From Frigoribacterium sp. PhB24 (lineage in GTDB: Bacteria > Actinomycetota > Actinomycetes > Actinomycetales > Microbacteriaceae): a DNA stretch of 64,000 nt. Position 1 is the first letter of the stretch. Every line of letters starts with the position of its first letter. Below, one piece after another: positions 40,282 to 49,618 of the stretch. The notes beneath the pieces are model-generated. The model was not told the origin of the DNA. It did not search any database and worked only from the letters and a program-made list of their open reading frames with translations. The position numbers and the translations under genes were made by a program. The DNA is taken from positions 1 through 64,000 of the forward strand of contig NZ_RKIC01000016.1 of NCBI RefSeq assembly GCF_003755185.1, given 5' to 3'.

Positions 40282-41202
40282 TCAGGCCAGGAGGGCCGCG
40301 ACGAGCACCAGGACGGGCACCGACCCCACGGTCGTCACGAGCACCGTGTCGCGAGCGACGACCACGCCCGCCTGGTACCTCTGCGCGTAGTTGAAGACGT
40401 TCTGGGCGGACGGCAGACCGGCCAGCACGACGGCCACGAACAACTCGTCACGGTCGAAGTCGAACACGAACGCCCCCAGCAGCCACGCGGCCACCGGCAT
40501 CACGACCAGCTTGAGCACGCTCGCCACCACGATGTCGACTCGCCCCTGGCCCGCCTGGAACGGGCGTGCACCACTGAGCGACATACCGAAGGACAGGAGC
40601 ACCACGGGCACCGCCGCACCACCGACCAAGACGAAGGGCTCGAGGACCGGTTGGGGGATCTCGAGACCCGTGACGGCGACGAGGACTCCGAGCGCCGAGC
40701 CGATCAGCAACGGGTTGGTGAACGGTCGCGCGACGGTCCGCCCGAGGCTGCTGCCGCGGTTGGTCACGGTGTCCATCACGGCGAGGACGATCGGCGTCAG
40801 GATCAGCAGTTGGTAGAGCAGCACGGGCGCGACGAACGTGGCGCTGCCGAGGACGTACGTGGCCACCGGCAGCCCGATGTTGTTCGCGTTGACGTACGCA
40901 CCTCCCATCGTGCCGATGGTCGTCTCGGCCGCGGTGCGCTTCAGCACGACGCGCAGGACCACCACCGAGATGACGGCGGCGAACAACGAGGCGAGGGCCG
41001 ACACCACCAGGAGGCGCGAGAACAGGACGTGCACGTCGGCCTGCGAGATGTTCGAGAACAGCAGGCACGGGGTCAGCACGAAGAACACGAGTCGCGCGAG
41101 CACCTGGTGCCCCGACGCGCCGAGGAGGTCGATCCGGCCCACCAGGTAGCCGGTGGCGATGATCACTCCGATGATCGCGAACCCGATCAGCACTCCACCC
41201 AT
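40282..41202 (-). CDS. AEC (auxin efflux carrier-like) family transporter
   Basis: The 306-residue membrane protein has about ten helices and the family segments FFVLTPCLLFSNIS, GGAYVNANNIGLPVA and LAGLPSAQNVF. AEC proteins export organic acids or related anions; the substrate is unknown. CAGGAT (ATCCTG, 41210-41215) is 7 nt before ATG 41202. The alternative ATG at 41211 overlaps that -10 box and is less likely. Confidence 0.88.
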   Translation of the reverse strand: MGGVLIGFAIIGVIIATGYLVGRIDLLGASGHQVLARLVFFVLTPCLLFSNISQADVHVLFSRLLVVSALASLFAAVISVVVLRVVLKRTAAETTIGTMGGAYVNANNIGLPVATYVLGSATFVAPVLLYQLLILTPIVLAVMDTVTNRGSSLGRTVARPFTNPLLIGSALGVLVAVTGLEIPQPVLEPFVLVGGAAVPVVLLSFGMSLSGARPFQAGQGRVDIVVASVLKLVVMPVAAWLLGAFVFDFDRDELFVAVVLAGLPSAQNVFNYAQRYQAGVVVARDTVLVTTVGSVPVLVLVAALLA

Positions 41203-41259
41203 GCCGCCCATCCTGTCGCACGCGCAGCCAGACGGCGAAGCGGCGGGACGGCCGGACGG

Positions 41260-41706
41260 TCAGACCGACGGCACGCCGATGCGGGCGACGAGGTGGCTCG
41301 CGTCGTCGACGGCCTGGGCGTCGCTGCCCCAGACGACGGCATCCGCCACGCAGGAGACCACGGCGAAGGCGTCGCCGGCGGACAGCCCCCTACGCCGTTC
41401 GAGTTCGGCCGAGAACACTTCGACCCCGGGGTCGATGGGGCGGCCCGACGCGACCACGACGAGGGCGCCGCGATGCAGACCGGTCGCGAGCACGTCGGCG
41501 GCCCGGGCGAGCTGGGGGGCCGAGGGCGACGCCTCGTCGACGGCGACGATCGCCCAGTCGAAGCCGGCGACGTCACCGACGGGCAGGTCGAGATCGGCCC
41601 CGGCGAGGACCACCTCGGAGCCGAGGGCCGCAGCCCGGTCGGCGACGGGGCGGAGAGCTTCGTACGGGCCGGTGAGGACGAGCTTGGGAGCGTGGGCGAA
41701 GAGCAT
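41260..41706 (-). CDS. Uncharacterised 148-residue protein
   Basis: I do not recognise this protein. It starts MLFAHAPKLVLTGPYEALRPVADRAAALGS and reads as alternating beta strands and helices (VVLAGADLDL, WAIVAVDE, GALVVVASGRP), suggesting a small alpha/beta fold. It has no membrane segment. AGAGG precedes ATG 41706. It faces the threonine aldolase-like gene across an AAGGTGA/TCACCTT inverted repeat. Confidence 0.6.
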   Translation of the reverse strand: MLFAHAPKLVLTGPYEALRPVADRAAALGSEVVLAGADLDLPVGDVAGFDWAIVAVDEASPSAPQLARAADVLATGLHRGALVVVASGRPIDPGVEVFSAELERRRGLSAGDAFAVVSCVADAVVWGSDAQAVDDASHLVARIGVPSV

Positions 41707-41764
41707 GGCAGACCTCTCGAGACGGACGGGGCGACCGGTCGAGTGGACAGGCCGGCGCTCGCGC

Positions 41765-41792
41765 AAGGTGATGATATTTCACGTGTCACCTT
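41765..41792. promoter_or_regulatory. Inverted repeat between divergent genes
   Basis: AAGGTGA (41765-41771) and TCACCTT (41786-41792) are separated by 14 A+T-rich bases including GATATTTCACGTG. It lies between the 148-residue ORFan and the aldolase-like gene and could be an operator for one or both. Confidence 0.45.
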
Positions 41793-41879
41793 ACGTTTCC
41801 TGCGTTGACGGCGCAAGACCCCCAGCTGTCCTCGCATGGAACGCGCGGCGCATCCGCGAAGGTCGGGCAGAATCGACGG

Positions 41880-42926
41880 GTGACCCGTCTCCACGACCCC
41901 GCGGCCCATTCGTTCGCCAGCGACAACTACGCCGGGGCCCACCCCGAGGTGCTGCAGGCGATCTTCGACGCCAACGGCGGCCACGTCGGATCGTACGGAG
42001 CCGACCCCTATACGCGGCGCCTCTCCGAGGTCGTCGTCGAGACGTTCGGCGAAGGGGCCGCGATCGACCCGGTCCTGACCGGCACCGGCGCGAACGTCGC
42101 CGCGCTGCAGGCCCTGACGCCTCGTTGGGCGGCCGTGGTCTGCGCGACGACCGCGCACGTCTACACCGACGAGGGCGGGGCGCCCGAGCGCCTGGGCGGC
42201 ATCAAGCTGCTGACGGTACCGACCCCCGACGGCAAGCTGACGCCCGAACTGATCGACCGGCAGGCCTACGGCTGGGGCGACCAGCAACGCCCGCAACCCC
42301 TCGCCGTCACACTCACCCAGAGCACCGAACTCGGCACCGTCTACACACCCGACGAGATCCGTGCCGTCACCGACCACGCCCACACGCTCGGCATGCGCGT
42401 GCACGTCGACGGCGCTCGGCTGGCGAACGCCGCCGCCTCGCTCGGGGTGCCGTTCCGCGCGATCACCCGCGACGCCGGCGTCGACTCGGTCTCGTTCGGC
42501 GGGACCAAGAACGGCCTGCTGCTGGGAGAGTCGGTGGTCACCTTCACCGAAGAGGCGCGAGCCGGCCTGGTCTACCTGCGCAAGATGGACGCGCAACTGA
42601 CCTCGAAGATGCGTTTCGTGTCGGCGCAGTTCCTGGCGATGCTCGAGGACGACCTGTGGCTCCGATCGGCGATGCAGGCGAACGCGATGGCCGCGCGTCT
42701 CGCCACCGGGCTCGCCACGCTGGAGGGGGTGACCGTCACGCAGCGCGTCGACGCCAACGCGGTCTTCGTCGTCCTGCCCCGACGGATCGTCGAGCCCCTG
42801 CGCGCGACGCATCGCTTCTACGACTGGAACCGGGCCACGGGCGAGGTCCGCCTCATGTGCTCGTTCGACACGACCGAGCAGCACGTCGATCGGTTCGTGG
42901 CGGACGCGCGGGACCTGCTCGGCTGA
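41880..42926 (+). CDS. Threonine aldolase family PLP enzyme
   Basis: The 348-residue PLP enzyme resembles low-specificity L-threonine aldolases, which split threonine into glycine and acetaldehyde. Visible features are FASDNYAGAHPEV, HVDGARLANAAASLG with the PLP aspartate, and K210 in VSFGGTKNG forming the Schiff base. GTG 41880 follows CAGAAT (41868-41873) by 6 nt, giving a leaderless start. An upstream TTG at 41805 adds an unlike tail. Related beta-eliminating lyases cannot be excluded. Confidence 0.88.
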   Translation: MTRLHDPAAHSFASDNYAGAHPEVLQAIFDANGGHVGSYGADPYTRRLSEVVVETFGEGAAIDPVLTGTGANVAALQALTPRWAAVVCATTAHVYTDEGGAPERLGGIKLLTVPTPDGKLTPELIDRQAYGWGDQQRPQPLAVTLTQSTELGTVYTPDEIRAVTDHAHTLGMRVHVDGARLANAAASLGVPFRAITRDAGVDSVSFGGTKNGLLLGESVVTFTEEARAGLVYLRKMDAQLTSKMRFVSAQFLAMLEDDLWLRSAMQANAMAARLATGLATLEGVTVTQRVDANAVFVVLPRRIVEPLRATHRFYDWNRATGEVRLMCSFDTTEQHVDRFVADARDLLG

Positions 42927-42930
42927 CCCG

Positions 42931-43554
42931 TCAGGCCCGGGCCGCCACCACGAATGCCCGGATCAGCTCGACGCTCTTCACCCCGCGAGACGACTCCACA
43001 CCCGAGCTGACGTCGACCCCGACGGCCCCCTGGGGCCGAAGCCCGGCGAGCAGCCCGGCGACGTTCGCAGGGGTGAGCCCCCCGGCGAGCAGCCAGTCCC
43101 GCGCGGGGGGCGCGGCGAGCAGGGGGGCCGAGTCGAAGGTCGCGCCGGCACCGGGGGCGACGGCGTCGAGCAGGAGGGCGTCTTCTCGGAAGGCGCCCCG
43201 CGCCTCCTCGGGTTCGGCCGCGTAGGCGGCGGCCCCCACGGCGCGGATGACCCGGAGACCCGCCTCATGGGCACGGGCCACGTCCCCAGGGGTCTCATCG
43301 CCGTGCAACTGCACGGTCGACACGGAGGAGGCGCGGGCCAGCTCGAGCACCGTCTCGACGTCCTGGCCTCGGAACACGCCGACCGTCTCGACGCCCGCCG
43401 GCACGCGGGCTGTCAGCTCGCGCGCGGTCGCGGGGTCGATCGTGCGGGGGCTGCCGGGCGCGAAGACGAAGCCCACGGCGTCGACCCCGGCCTCGACGGC
43501 AGCGTCGACGGTCTCGGGCGTGGACAGGCCACAGATCTTCACCCAGGTGCGCAT
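42931..43554 (-). CDS. trpF: Phosphoribosylanthranilate isomerase
   Basis: The enzyme is a TIM-barrel isomerase of tryptophan synthesis. The 207-residue product has VKICGLS with the catalytic Cys, GFVFAPGSPR, TVQLHGDE and the phosphate-binding LAGGLTPANV and GVDVSSGVE. CAGACT (AGTCTG, 43561-43566) is 6 nt before ATG 43554. No other trp gene is nearby, so trpF stands alone. Confidence 0.93.
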   Translation of the reverse strand: MRTWVKICGLSTPETVDAAVEAGVDAVGFVFAPGSPRTIDPATARELTARVPAGVETVGVFRGQDVETVLELARASSVSTVQLHGDETPGDVARAHEAGLRVIRAVGAAAYAAEPEEARGAFREDALLLDAVAPGAGATFDSAPLLAAPPARDWLLAGGLTPANVAGLLAGLRPQGAVGVDVSSGVESSRGVKSVELIRAFVVAARA

Positions 43555-43641
43555 GGGTCCAGTCTGCCCGCAGCTCGATCCCTCTCGGCCCGATCGACGA
43601 GGCGTCACGTCGCGCCGTCCCCGTGGTGTACCGCGCGACCC

Positions 43642-45834
43642 CTACGCGGGCAGGTCGTCGAGGTCGTCCCGCGTGGGGTCGGAAACCTCGTGCTTCGCGA
43701 CGCTCAGCCCCTCGCCGCCCTCGGCCACGTCGACCCGCACGGTGTCCCCGTCGACGATCTCGCCACCGAGAAGGGCCATGGCGAGCTTGTCGTCGATCTG
43801 ACGTTGCATGAGTCGACGCAGCGGTCGGGCGCCGTAGATCGGGTCGTAGCCGCGCTCGGCGAGCCAGGCGCGGGCGTCGGGGGTGACGGCGAGCGCGAGG
43901 CGGCGATCGGTCAGACGACGGCCGAGTCGGTCGACGTAGAGCGAGACGATCTGACCGAGGTCGTCGGTGCTGAGGGTCGAGAAGACGACGATGTCGTCGA
44001 GCCGGTTGACGAACTCGGGCTTGAACGCCTGGCGCACGAGCCCTTGCACGAGCTCTTCTTTCTCGGGATCACTCAGGCCCGGATCGGTGATGACCTGCGA
44101 GCCGAGGTTCGAGGTCAGCACCAGGATCGTGTTGCGGAAGTCGACGGTGCGCCCCTGGCCGTCGGTCAGTCGACCGTCGTCGAGCACCTGCAGCAATACG
44201 TCGAAGACCTCGGGATGGGCCTTCTCGACCTCGTCCATCAGCACGACGCTGTAGGGGCGACGGCGCACGGCCTCGGTCAGTTGGCCGCCGGCCTCGTAGC
44301 CGACGTAGCCAGGAGGCGCGCCCACGAGTCGGGACACGCTGTGCTTCTCGCCGTATTCGCTCATGTCGATGCGGACGAGCGCCTTCTCGTCGTCGAAGAG
44401 GAAGTCGGCGAGGGCCTTGGCGAGCTCGGTCTTGCCGACTCCGGTGGGGCCGAGGAAGAGGAACGAGCCGGTGGGGCGGTCGGGGTCGCTGATTCCCGCG
44501 CGGGTGCGTCGGACCGCTTCACTGACGGCCTGGACGGCCGCCTTCTGACCGATGAGGCGCCTCCCGAGCTCGCTCTCGAGGTGCAGCAGCTTCTCGGTCT
44601 CGCCACTGAGCAGGCGGCCGACGGGGATGCCGGTCCAGGCGGCGACGACCTCGGCGATGTCGCTGTCGGTGACGGCGTCGCTGACCAGTCGGTCGCCGGA
44701 CTTCTCGAACGACTCGGCGTCGGCGAGGCGCTTCTCGATGTCGGGGATGCGTTCGTAGCTGATGCGGGCGGCATCTACGTAGCGCCCCTCGCGCAGGGCT
44801 CGGTCGGCATCGATGCGAGCCTCGTTGAGGTCGCTGCGCAGCGTGCCGACGCCCTGCAGCGCGGCCTTCTCGGCTTGCCAGCGGGCGTTCAGGTCGTCGT
44901 AGGCGGCCTGTTGCTGGGCGATGGTCTCGCGCAGGGTGGCGAGGCGGGCCTGCGAAGCGTCGTCCTTCTCTTTCTTGAGGGCGAGTTCTTCGATCTGCAG
45001 GCGGACGAGGCCGCGGTAGAGCTGGTCGAGTTCGACGGGCGACGAGTCGATCTCCATCTTGAGGCGCGAGCCGGCCTCGTCGACGAGGTCGATCGCCTTG
45101 TCGGGCAACTGGCGACTCGGGATGTACCGGTTGGACAAGGAGGCGGCGGCCACGAGGGCACCGTCGGTGATGGTGACACCGTGATGCGCCTCGTACCTCT
45201 CTTTGAGCCCGCGGAGGATGGCGACCGTGTCGTCGACGGTGGGCTCGCCGACGTAGACCTGCTGGAAACGGCGCTCGAGGGCGGCATCCTTCTCGATGTA
45301 CTGGCGGTACTCGTCGAGGGTCGTGGCGCCGATCAGACGGAGTTCGCCGCGGGCGAGCATGGGCTTGAGCATGTTCGACGCGGCCACCGAGCCCTCACCG
45401 CCGCCGGCACCCATCAGGGTGTGCAACTCGTCGATGAAGGTGATCACCTGCCCGTCGCTCGAGGTGATCTCTTTGAGGACGTCCTTGAGGCGTTCTTCGA
45501 ACTCGCCGCGGTATTTCGCGCCGGCGACGAGGGCGGCGAGGTCGACGCTGATCAGCCGCTTGTCCTTGAGACTGTCGGCGACGTCGCCTTCGACGATGCG
45601 CTGGGCGAGGCCTTCGACGACGGCGGTCTTGCCGACACCTGGTTCGCCGATCAGGACGGGGTTGTTCTTGGTGCGGCGGGTGAGCACCTGACTGATCCGA
45701 CGGATCTCGGCGTCACGGCCGATCACGGGGTCGAGCTTGCCACTGCGGGCGATGGCGGTGAGGTCGACGCCGTATTTCTCCAGCGCGCTCTTCTGCTTCT
45801 CGGTGGAGGCGGGTGCGCCCTGCAAGTTCGCCAT
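43642..45834 (-). CDS. clpB: ClpB-type disaggregase without the N-terminal domain
   Basis: The 730-residue AAA+ protein with two ATPase domains (Walker A GEPGVGKT at 63-70 and GPTGVGKT in the second domain) and a coiled-coil middle domain (about 290-400) works with DnaK to dissolve aggregates. The ~145-residue Clp_N domain is missing: the start [10 protein letters not shown] lies directly before the first ATPase domain. No ClpP-binding IGF/L loop was noticed, so the disaggregase role fits best. ATG 45834 has GAAAGG upstream. A HAIR element lies in its promoter. Confidence 0.9.
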   Translation of the reverse strand: MANLQGAPASTEKQKSALEKYGVDLTAIARSGKLDPVIGRDAEIRRISQVLTRRTKNNPVLIGEPGVGKTAVVEGLAQRIVEGDVADSLKDKRLISVDLAALVAGAKYRGEFEERLKDVLKEITSSDGQVITFIDELHTLMGAGGGEGSVAASNMLKPMLARGELRLIGATTLDEYRQYIEKDAALERRFQQVYVGEPTVDDTVAILRGLKERYEAHHGVTITDGALVAAASLSNRYIPSRQLPDKAIDLVDEAGSRLKMEIDSSPVELDQLYRGLVRLQIEELALKKEKDDASQARLATLRETIAQQQAAYDDLNARWQAEKAALQGVGTLRSDLNEARIDADRALREGRYVDAARISYERIPDIEKRLADAESFEKSGDRLVSDAVTDSDIAEVVAAWTGIPVGRLLSGETEKLLHLESELGRRLIGQKAAVQAVSEAVRRTRAGISDPDRPTGSFLFLGPTGVGKTELAKALADFLFDDEKALVRIDMSEYGEKHSVSRLVGAPPGYVGYEAGGQLTEAVRRRPYSVVLMDEVEKAHPEVFDVLLQVLDDGRLTDGQGRTVDFRNTILVLTSNLGSQVITDPGLSDPEKEELVQGLVRQAFKPEFVNRLDDIVVFSTLSTDDLGQIVSLYVDRLGRRLTDRRLALAVTPDARAWLAERGYDPIYGARPLRRLMQRQIDDKLAMALLGGEIVDGDTVRVDVAEGGEGLSVAKHEVSDPTRDDLDDLPA

Positions 45835-45853
45835 GGATGTGCCTTTCTCGAAA

Positions 45854-45900
45854 CCTGAGTGGAGCTGACTCAAGTTTACGCCAGCGCCGCGAGACCGCAA
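45854..45900 (-). promoter_or_regulatory. HAIR operator and promoter of clpB
   Basis: CCTGAGT-N7-ACTCAAG (45854-45874) matches the HspR-associated inverted repeat. On the minus strand a -10 TAAACT (45873-45878) overlaps its edge and TTGCGG (45895-45900) is 16 bases upstream as -35. HspR bound here should block transcription until heat shock. Confidence 0.85.
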
Positions 45901-45938
45901 CGTCGCATGCCCTGCTAGGTTCATTTCTCGTTTGTGTC

Positions 45939-45944
45939 TAATAT
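45939..45944 (+). promoter_or_regulatory. Candidate -10 box of the Ig-repeat protein gene
   Basis: TAATAT in an A+T-rich stretch 63 bases before ATG 46007. No matching -35 box is evident. AAGGAAGAA near 45988 may be the ribosome binding site, though rather far from the start. Confidence 0.4.
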
Positions 45945-46006
45945 GTCAATGACCTGTTTCTTGCGCGCTAGTCGCACGCCTCGACAAGGAAGAACGCATC
46001 CACAAG

Positions 46007-48316
46007 ATGAAGAAGACACTCAAGAACGCCGGCGCAGCCGGGCTGGCAGCAGCCACGATCGTGACCGGCCTCAGCTTCGGCCCCGCCGCTCAGGCCGTCG
46101 AGCCCGAGACGGGCGCCGGGGCCTCCAGCTCGAGCTCGCCGACCCCGGCCGACCCGCAGCCCGCGCCGACGTCGGACGAGACTCTGGCCGACACGACCCC
46201 GAGCGACGCGCCAGCCGATACTCCCCCCAGCGACGCACCGGCTCCCGCCGAGGCGCCGGGTCAGGCCGCTCCGACCACCGGCACCAGCGGGGTGTCGCCA
46301 CGCTACCTCGGCGACAACCCGGACGATATCGAGACGGAGACCGGCGCCGCCACCATCACCGGGCCGCGCATCCGCCCGGGCACCAGCGAGTGGTACACAG
46401 TGAGACTCCACAAAGCATCCAGGGGCTATCTGGAGTTCGTGGCGCCCGAGGGCACGACCATCGACCAACTCGAGGCTCGCTACAGCCTGGGAGACGCCTT
46501 GGAAACCTCGGTGCGCATCAAGAACGACGGAAAGAACGCCAGCATCGCGTCGTGGTCGGTCCTCTATCCCGTGAATCTGACCTGGGGACCGAGCGATCTG
46601 TACCTCCGGGTCAAGCTGCACGCCCTCCCGTACGTCCCCGTCCAGACCCGGTTGGGCGGTGGCCACCTCAACACCATTGCCGACCTCTTCATCGAGACGA
46701 ACCGGTCGAGCTTCTCCGTCCTGACCGGCGGAGTGTCGGCGAACGTCTCGAAGACCGATCTCGCCGATCGCTCGGCAACGCTCAGCGGTCAGGCGAAACC
46801 AGGAGCGAAAATCGTGCTCAACGGGAGGGTCGAAACCACCGTCACCCCCTCCGGGAACTGGACAGCGACCATCGGTGGCCTCCTCCTGGGGTCGAACACG
46901 GTCACCGTCGACGAATTCAGCAACGGCACGAAAACCGCGTCGATCGACGTCAACGTCGACCTTCGGGTTGCTCCGCTGAGCGGAAGAGTGACCATGCCGG
47001 CCGTCCGCACCCAGAACGCTGTGGCCTCGGGCGCAGCCCAGCCCGGGGCGATCGTCATCCTCACGAATTCCGCGGGTCAAGAGATCGCTCGGACCACTGC
47101 GTCGCCCTCCGGCAGCTGGACGACGCCCATCCCCGCACCCGGCTTCGGTGGCGCCTACCCCGTCACCGTCGGGCAGCAGATCGGCGGCGAACCGAGTGGC
47201 AATGTCGTCCTTTCCGTCCCTTACGGCGAAGAAGTTCAGTTCACCGCACCCGCTGACGGTGCGACGCACGATGGCGGTGTGGTCGTACTCACCGGAAAGG
47301 GCGAACCAGGCGCACAGGTCAGTGTCCAAGAACAAGGCACAACCAACCTCCTCGGCTCAGCGGTCGTCGAATCGTCCGGCACGTGGAAGATCACCACGAC
47401 TCCGCTCGACAGCAAGAAACACGTTCTCGAGGCCAGCCAGATCGGCAAGGGCAACAACACCACCCGCTCCAAGGTGACCCTGAACCCCGACAACGACGAC
47501 ACGAAGCCGGTGGTCGTCGCCCCGACGGTCGAGACCCCCGCGGCCGGCAGCACCGTCGCCACGAGCCGGCCCACGTTCAGCGGTTCCGGCCAGGAGGGCG
47601 CCACCGTCACGATCGGCTACAACGCGAAGAGCATCATCGGAACCGGCGTCGTCAAGGACGGGAAGTGGACCATCACCCCGACCCGCGGCCTCGGGATGGG
47701 CGTCAGCAACCTCGACGTCACCCAGACCTCCGGCGACGACGTGCAGACCGTGAAGCACACGATCACCCGGATCGCTGTCGAGCAGCCCCTGCGCGTCACG
47801 AGCCACGGCGACGGCCAGACCTACTCCGCGGGCGCGACCACGTTCCGCGGCACCGCCCCTGTCGGCTCCGTGATCCGCGCCACGAACCAGTGGGGCACTC
47901 TCATGGGTACCGCGACCGCGACCGACGGCACCTGGTCCTTCAACCGGAACCTCGGCCCCACCACCGCCGGCTACAACATCACCTTCGTCGCCACGCCCCC
48001 GAACGGTGACCCCCAGACGGTGTCGCTGACGATCTTCTACGCCGGCGCCCTCGCCTTCCAGGTCACGAGCCCAGTGAACAACAGCACCTACACCGTGGGC
48101 TCCGCCACCTTCACCGGCACCGCCGCACCCGGCACCACCATCACCGCCACGAACCAGTGGGGCACGCCGATGGGCCAGGCCGAGACCGGTCTCGGTACGA
48201 CCTGGGCCTTCGACCGCTACCTCGGGCCCACGAGCGCCGGCTACGACATCACCTTCGTCGCCACCAAAGGCACCGAGAAGCAAAGAACGACGCTGCACCT
48301 GAAGTACGCCAAGTAG
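46007..48316 (+). CDS. Secreted protein with multiple Ig-like repeats
   Basis: The 769-residue exported protein has a signal peptide ending at AQA (28-30), a Ser/Pro/Asp-rich linker to about residue 95, then several Ig-like beta-sandwich repeats. The last two units share TNQWGT.MG...., GPT.AGY.ITFVAT and are clearly duplicated. There is no LPxTG motif or C-terminal helix, so anchoring is unclear. Codons in the middle are less G/C-rich than in neighbours. It may act as an adhesin or cell-surface matrix protein; this is inference. Confidence 0.75.
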   Translation: MKKTLKNAGAAGLAAATIVTGLSFGPAAQAVEPETGAGASSSSSPTPADPQPAPTSDETLADTTPSDAPADTPPSDAPAPAEAPGQAAPTTGTSGVSPRYLGDNPDDIETETGAATITGPRIRPGTSEWYTVRLHKASRGYLEFVAPEGTTIDQLEARYSLGDALETSVRIKNDGKNASIASWSVLYPVNLTWGPSDLYLRVKLHALPYVPVQTRLGGGHLNTIADLFIETNRSSFSVLTGGVSANVSKTDLADRSATLSGQAKPGAKIVLNGRVETTVTPSGNWTATIGGLLLGSNTVTVDEFSNGTKTASIDVNVDLRVAPLSGRVTMPAVRTQNAVASGAAQPGAIVILTNSAGQEIARTTASPSGSWTTPIPAPGFGGAYPVTVGQQIGGEPSGNVVLSVPYGEEVQFTAPADGATHDGGVVVLTGKGEPGAQVSVQEQGTTNLLGSAVVESSGTWKITTTPLDSKKHVLEASQIGKGNNTTRSKVTLNPDNDDTKPVVVAPTVETPAAGSTVATSRPTFSGSGQEGATVTIGYNAKSIIGTGVVKDGKWTITPTRGLGMGVSNLDVTQTSGDDVQTVKHTITRIAVEQPLRVTSHGDGQTYSAGATTFRGTAPVGSVIRATNQWGTLMGTATATDGTWSFNRNLGPTTAGYNITFVATPPNGDPQTVSLTIFYAGALAFQVTSPVNNSTYTVGSATFTGTAAPGTTITATNQWGTPMGQAETGLGTTWAFDRYLGPTSAGYDITFVATKGTEKQRTTLHLKYAK

Positions 48317-48440
48317 AGGGCCCTCGACGGCCAGACCGGCGACTCCATCACCTGCTTCCCCTGGAACCACAGCGGCGAGTGACACCAGACGGCGGTCGAG
48401 ACGAACGCGGTCCTCTCAGGCCCTGCACCACCACAGCGCC

Positions 48441-48480
48441 GCCGAGCCCGGGCCGACCACACGGTCGACCCGGGCTCGGC
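48441..48480 (+). terminator. Terminator hairpin after the Ig-repeat gene
   Basis: GCCGAGCCCGGG (48441-48452) pairs with CCCGGGCTCGGC (48469-48480), continued by an inner 5-bp stem CGACC/GGTCG around ACAC after one mismatch. It lies 125 bases after the stop. Nothing else was recognised in 48317-48440. Confidence 0.75.
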
Positions 48481-48482
48481 CC

Positions 48483-48536
48483 CACCTCACACCCCATACC
48501 TCACACCCCACACCCCAGACCCCAGACCCCAGACCC
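48483..48536 (+). repeat. C-rich tandem microrepeat in a leader
   Basis: Units of CACACCC and CCCCAGA run in tandem directly before the DUF3060 lipoprotein gene. The last part has three or four CCCCAGA copies. Slippage could change leader length. Confidence 0.7.
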
Positions 48537-48548
48537 GAAAGGCTCCCC

Positions 48549-48995
48549 ATGCACGCGCCTCGCCTCCGCACCGCCGCTCTCGCCGCCCTGCTCGGTGCGA
48601 CCCTCGTCTCCGGCACCGCCGGCTGCACGAGCGCGACCGACTCCGATGCGACGCCCGACGCGACCGGCTCGAGCACCCCGCTCGCCGAGTCGACGACCAG
48701 CCCCTTCGTCACCGAGACCTGCATCGACGGCAACGCCTCCGTCGTCCTCGACGAGAAGACCACCGACGTCACCTTCAGCGAGGCCTGCGACGCCGTGGAC
48801 GTCATCGGCAGCGGCGGCACCGTCACCCTCTCCGACGTCGGCCACCTCGTCATCGAGGGCACCGGCATCACGGTCACGGCAGGCAGCGTCGGCACCGTCG
48901 ACTTCGCCGGGGACGGCAACACCGTCAGCCACACCGGTGCCGAACCGGTCGTCAACGACAACGGGACCGCCGACAACACCGTCACCGCCCGCTGA
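48549..48995 (+). CDS. DUF3060 lipoprotein
   Basis: The 148-residue lipoprotein has a basic start, hydrophobic core and lipobox ending at C26 (GTAGC). After a Ser/Thr/Asp linker comes a short beta-helix-like segment (DVIGSGGTVTLSDVGHLVIEGTG, GDGNTVSHTG) typical of DUF3060 proteins. GAAAGG lies before ATG 48549. Function is unknown. It follows the Ig-repeat protein gene, so both may act at the cell surface. Confidence 0.75.
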   Translation: MHAPRLRTAALAALLGATLVSGTAGCTSATDSDATPDATGSSTPLAESTTSPFVTETCIDGNASVVLDEKTTDVTFSEACDAVDVIGSGGTVTLSDVGHLVIEGTGITVTAGSVGTVDFAGDGNTVSHTGAEPVVNDNGTADNTVTAR

Positions 48996-49116
48996 CGGAA
49001 GGCATCCTCCGCCGACGCGGCACGACGCCCGCCACCCTGGCCGCCGCCGCGATCATCCTGCGAGGCCAGCCGGCCGTACGACGGTCGCTCCCACCTCGAC
49101 GGTGCATCATGGGCCG
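48996..49116. other. Gap before the small conserved gene
   Basis: No gene is seen. CATCAT at 49105-49110 is 6 nt before the next ATG and may be its -10 box. Confidence 0.5.
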
Positions 49117-49602
49117 ATGCTCGACCACGCCCTCGCCCGCCGTCTCCGCGATGCCGGATTGCGCTGGCATCCCCGCACCGGAGACCGTTTCGTCATCGAG
49201 ACCCCCGGGTTCGACGGCGACGTCTTCACGCTCAGCGACATGACCATCGAAGCCCACGAGTACCCCACCGGCACCGTGCTCGGCTTCAACGGCACCACCG
49301 AATGGGCCCTCGACTCGGTCGCCGCCGACGACAGCCTGTGGCTCCCGCGAGAGGACCAGTTGCGCGACCTGCTCGGCCCGGTGTTCCGTGGGCTCACGCG
49401 ACACGTCGACGACGACGAGGGCGGCGGCGGCGAGGGCGGCGACGGCGACGGCGACGGAACCGTCTACGAGGTGGCCACCCGATCGACAGGGGCCGCCACG
49501 GTCGACCGACACCGCGCCTCCCGGGCCGAGGACGCCTATGCGCACGCACTGCTCTCGTACATCGACGCTTCCCTGCGCCTCGACGAGGCCGACGCCCGCT
49601 GA
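49117..49602 (+). CDS. Small conserved actinobacterial protein (often labelled CpaE-like)
   Basis: The 161-residue soluble protein resembles small actinobacterial proteins that databases sometimes call pilus assembly protein CpaE, with LARRLRDAGLRWHPRTGDRFVI, IGFNGTTEWALDS-like and LWLPREDQLRDLLG segments. The name is not supported: there is no ATPase domain. A Gly/Asp-rich run (DDDEGGGGEGGDGDGDG) splits it near residue 105. CATCAT 6 nt upstream suggests a leaderless start. Function is unknown. Confidence 0.65.
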   Translation: MLDHALARRLRDAGLRWHPRTGDRFVIETPGFDGDVFTLSDMTIEAHEYPTGTVLGFNGTTEWALDSVAADDSLWLPREDQLRDLLGPVFRGLTRHVDDDEGGGGEGGDGDGDGTVYEVATRSTGAATVDRHRASRAEDAYAHALLSYIDASLRLDEADAR

Positions 49603-49618
49603 CGGGACCAGGGCCTCG

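Noticed and set aside
49117-49602. Pilus assembly ATPase CpaE
   Set aside because: The protein has no P-loop or receiver domain and is far too short; the label is only an inherited name for look-alikes.
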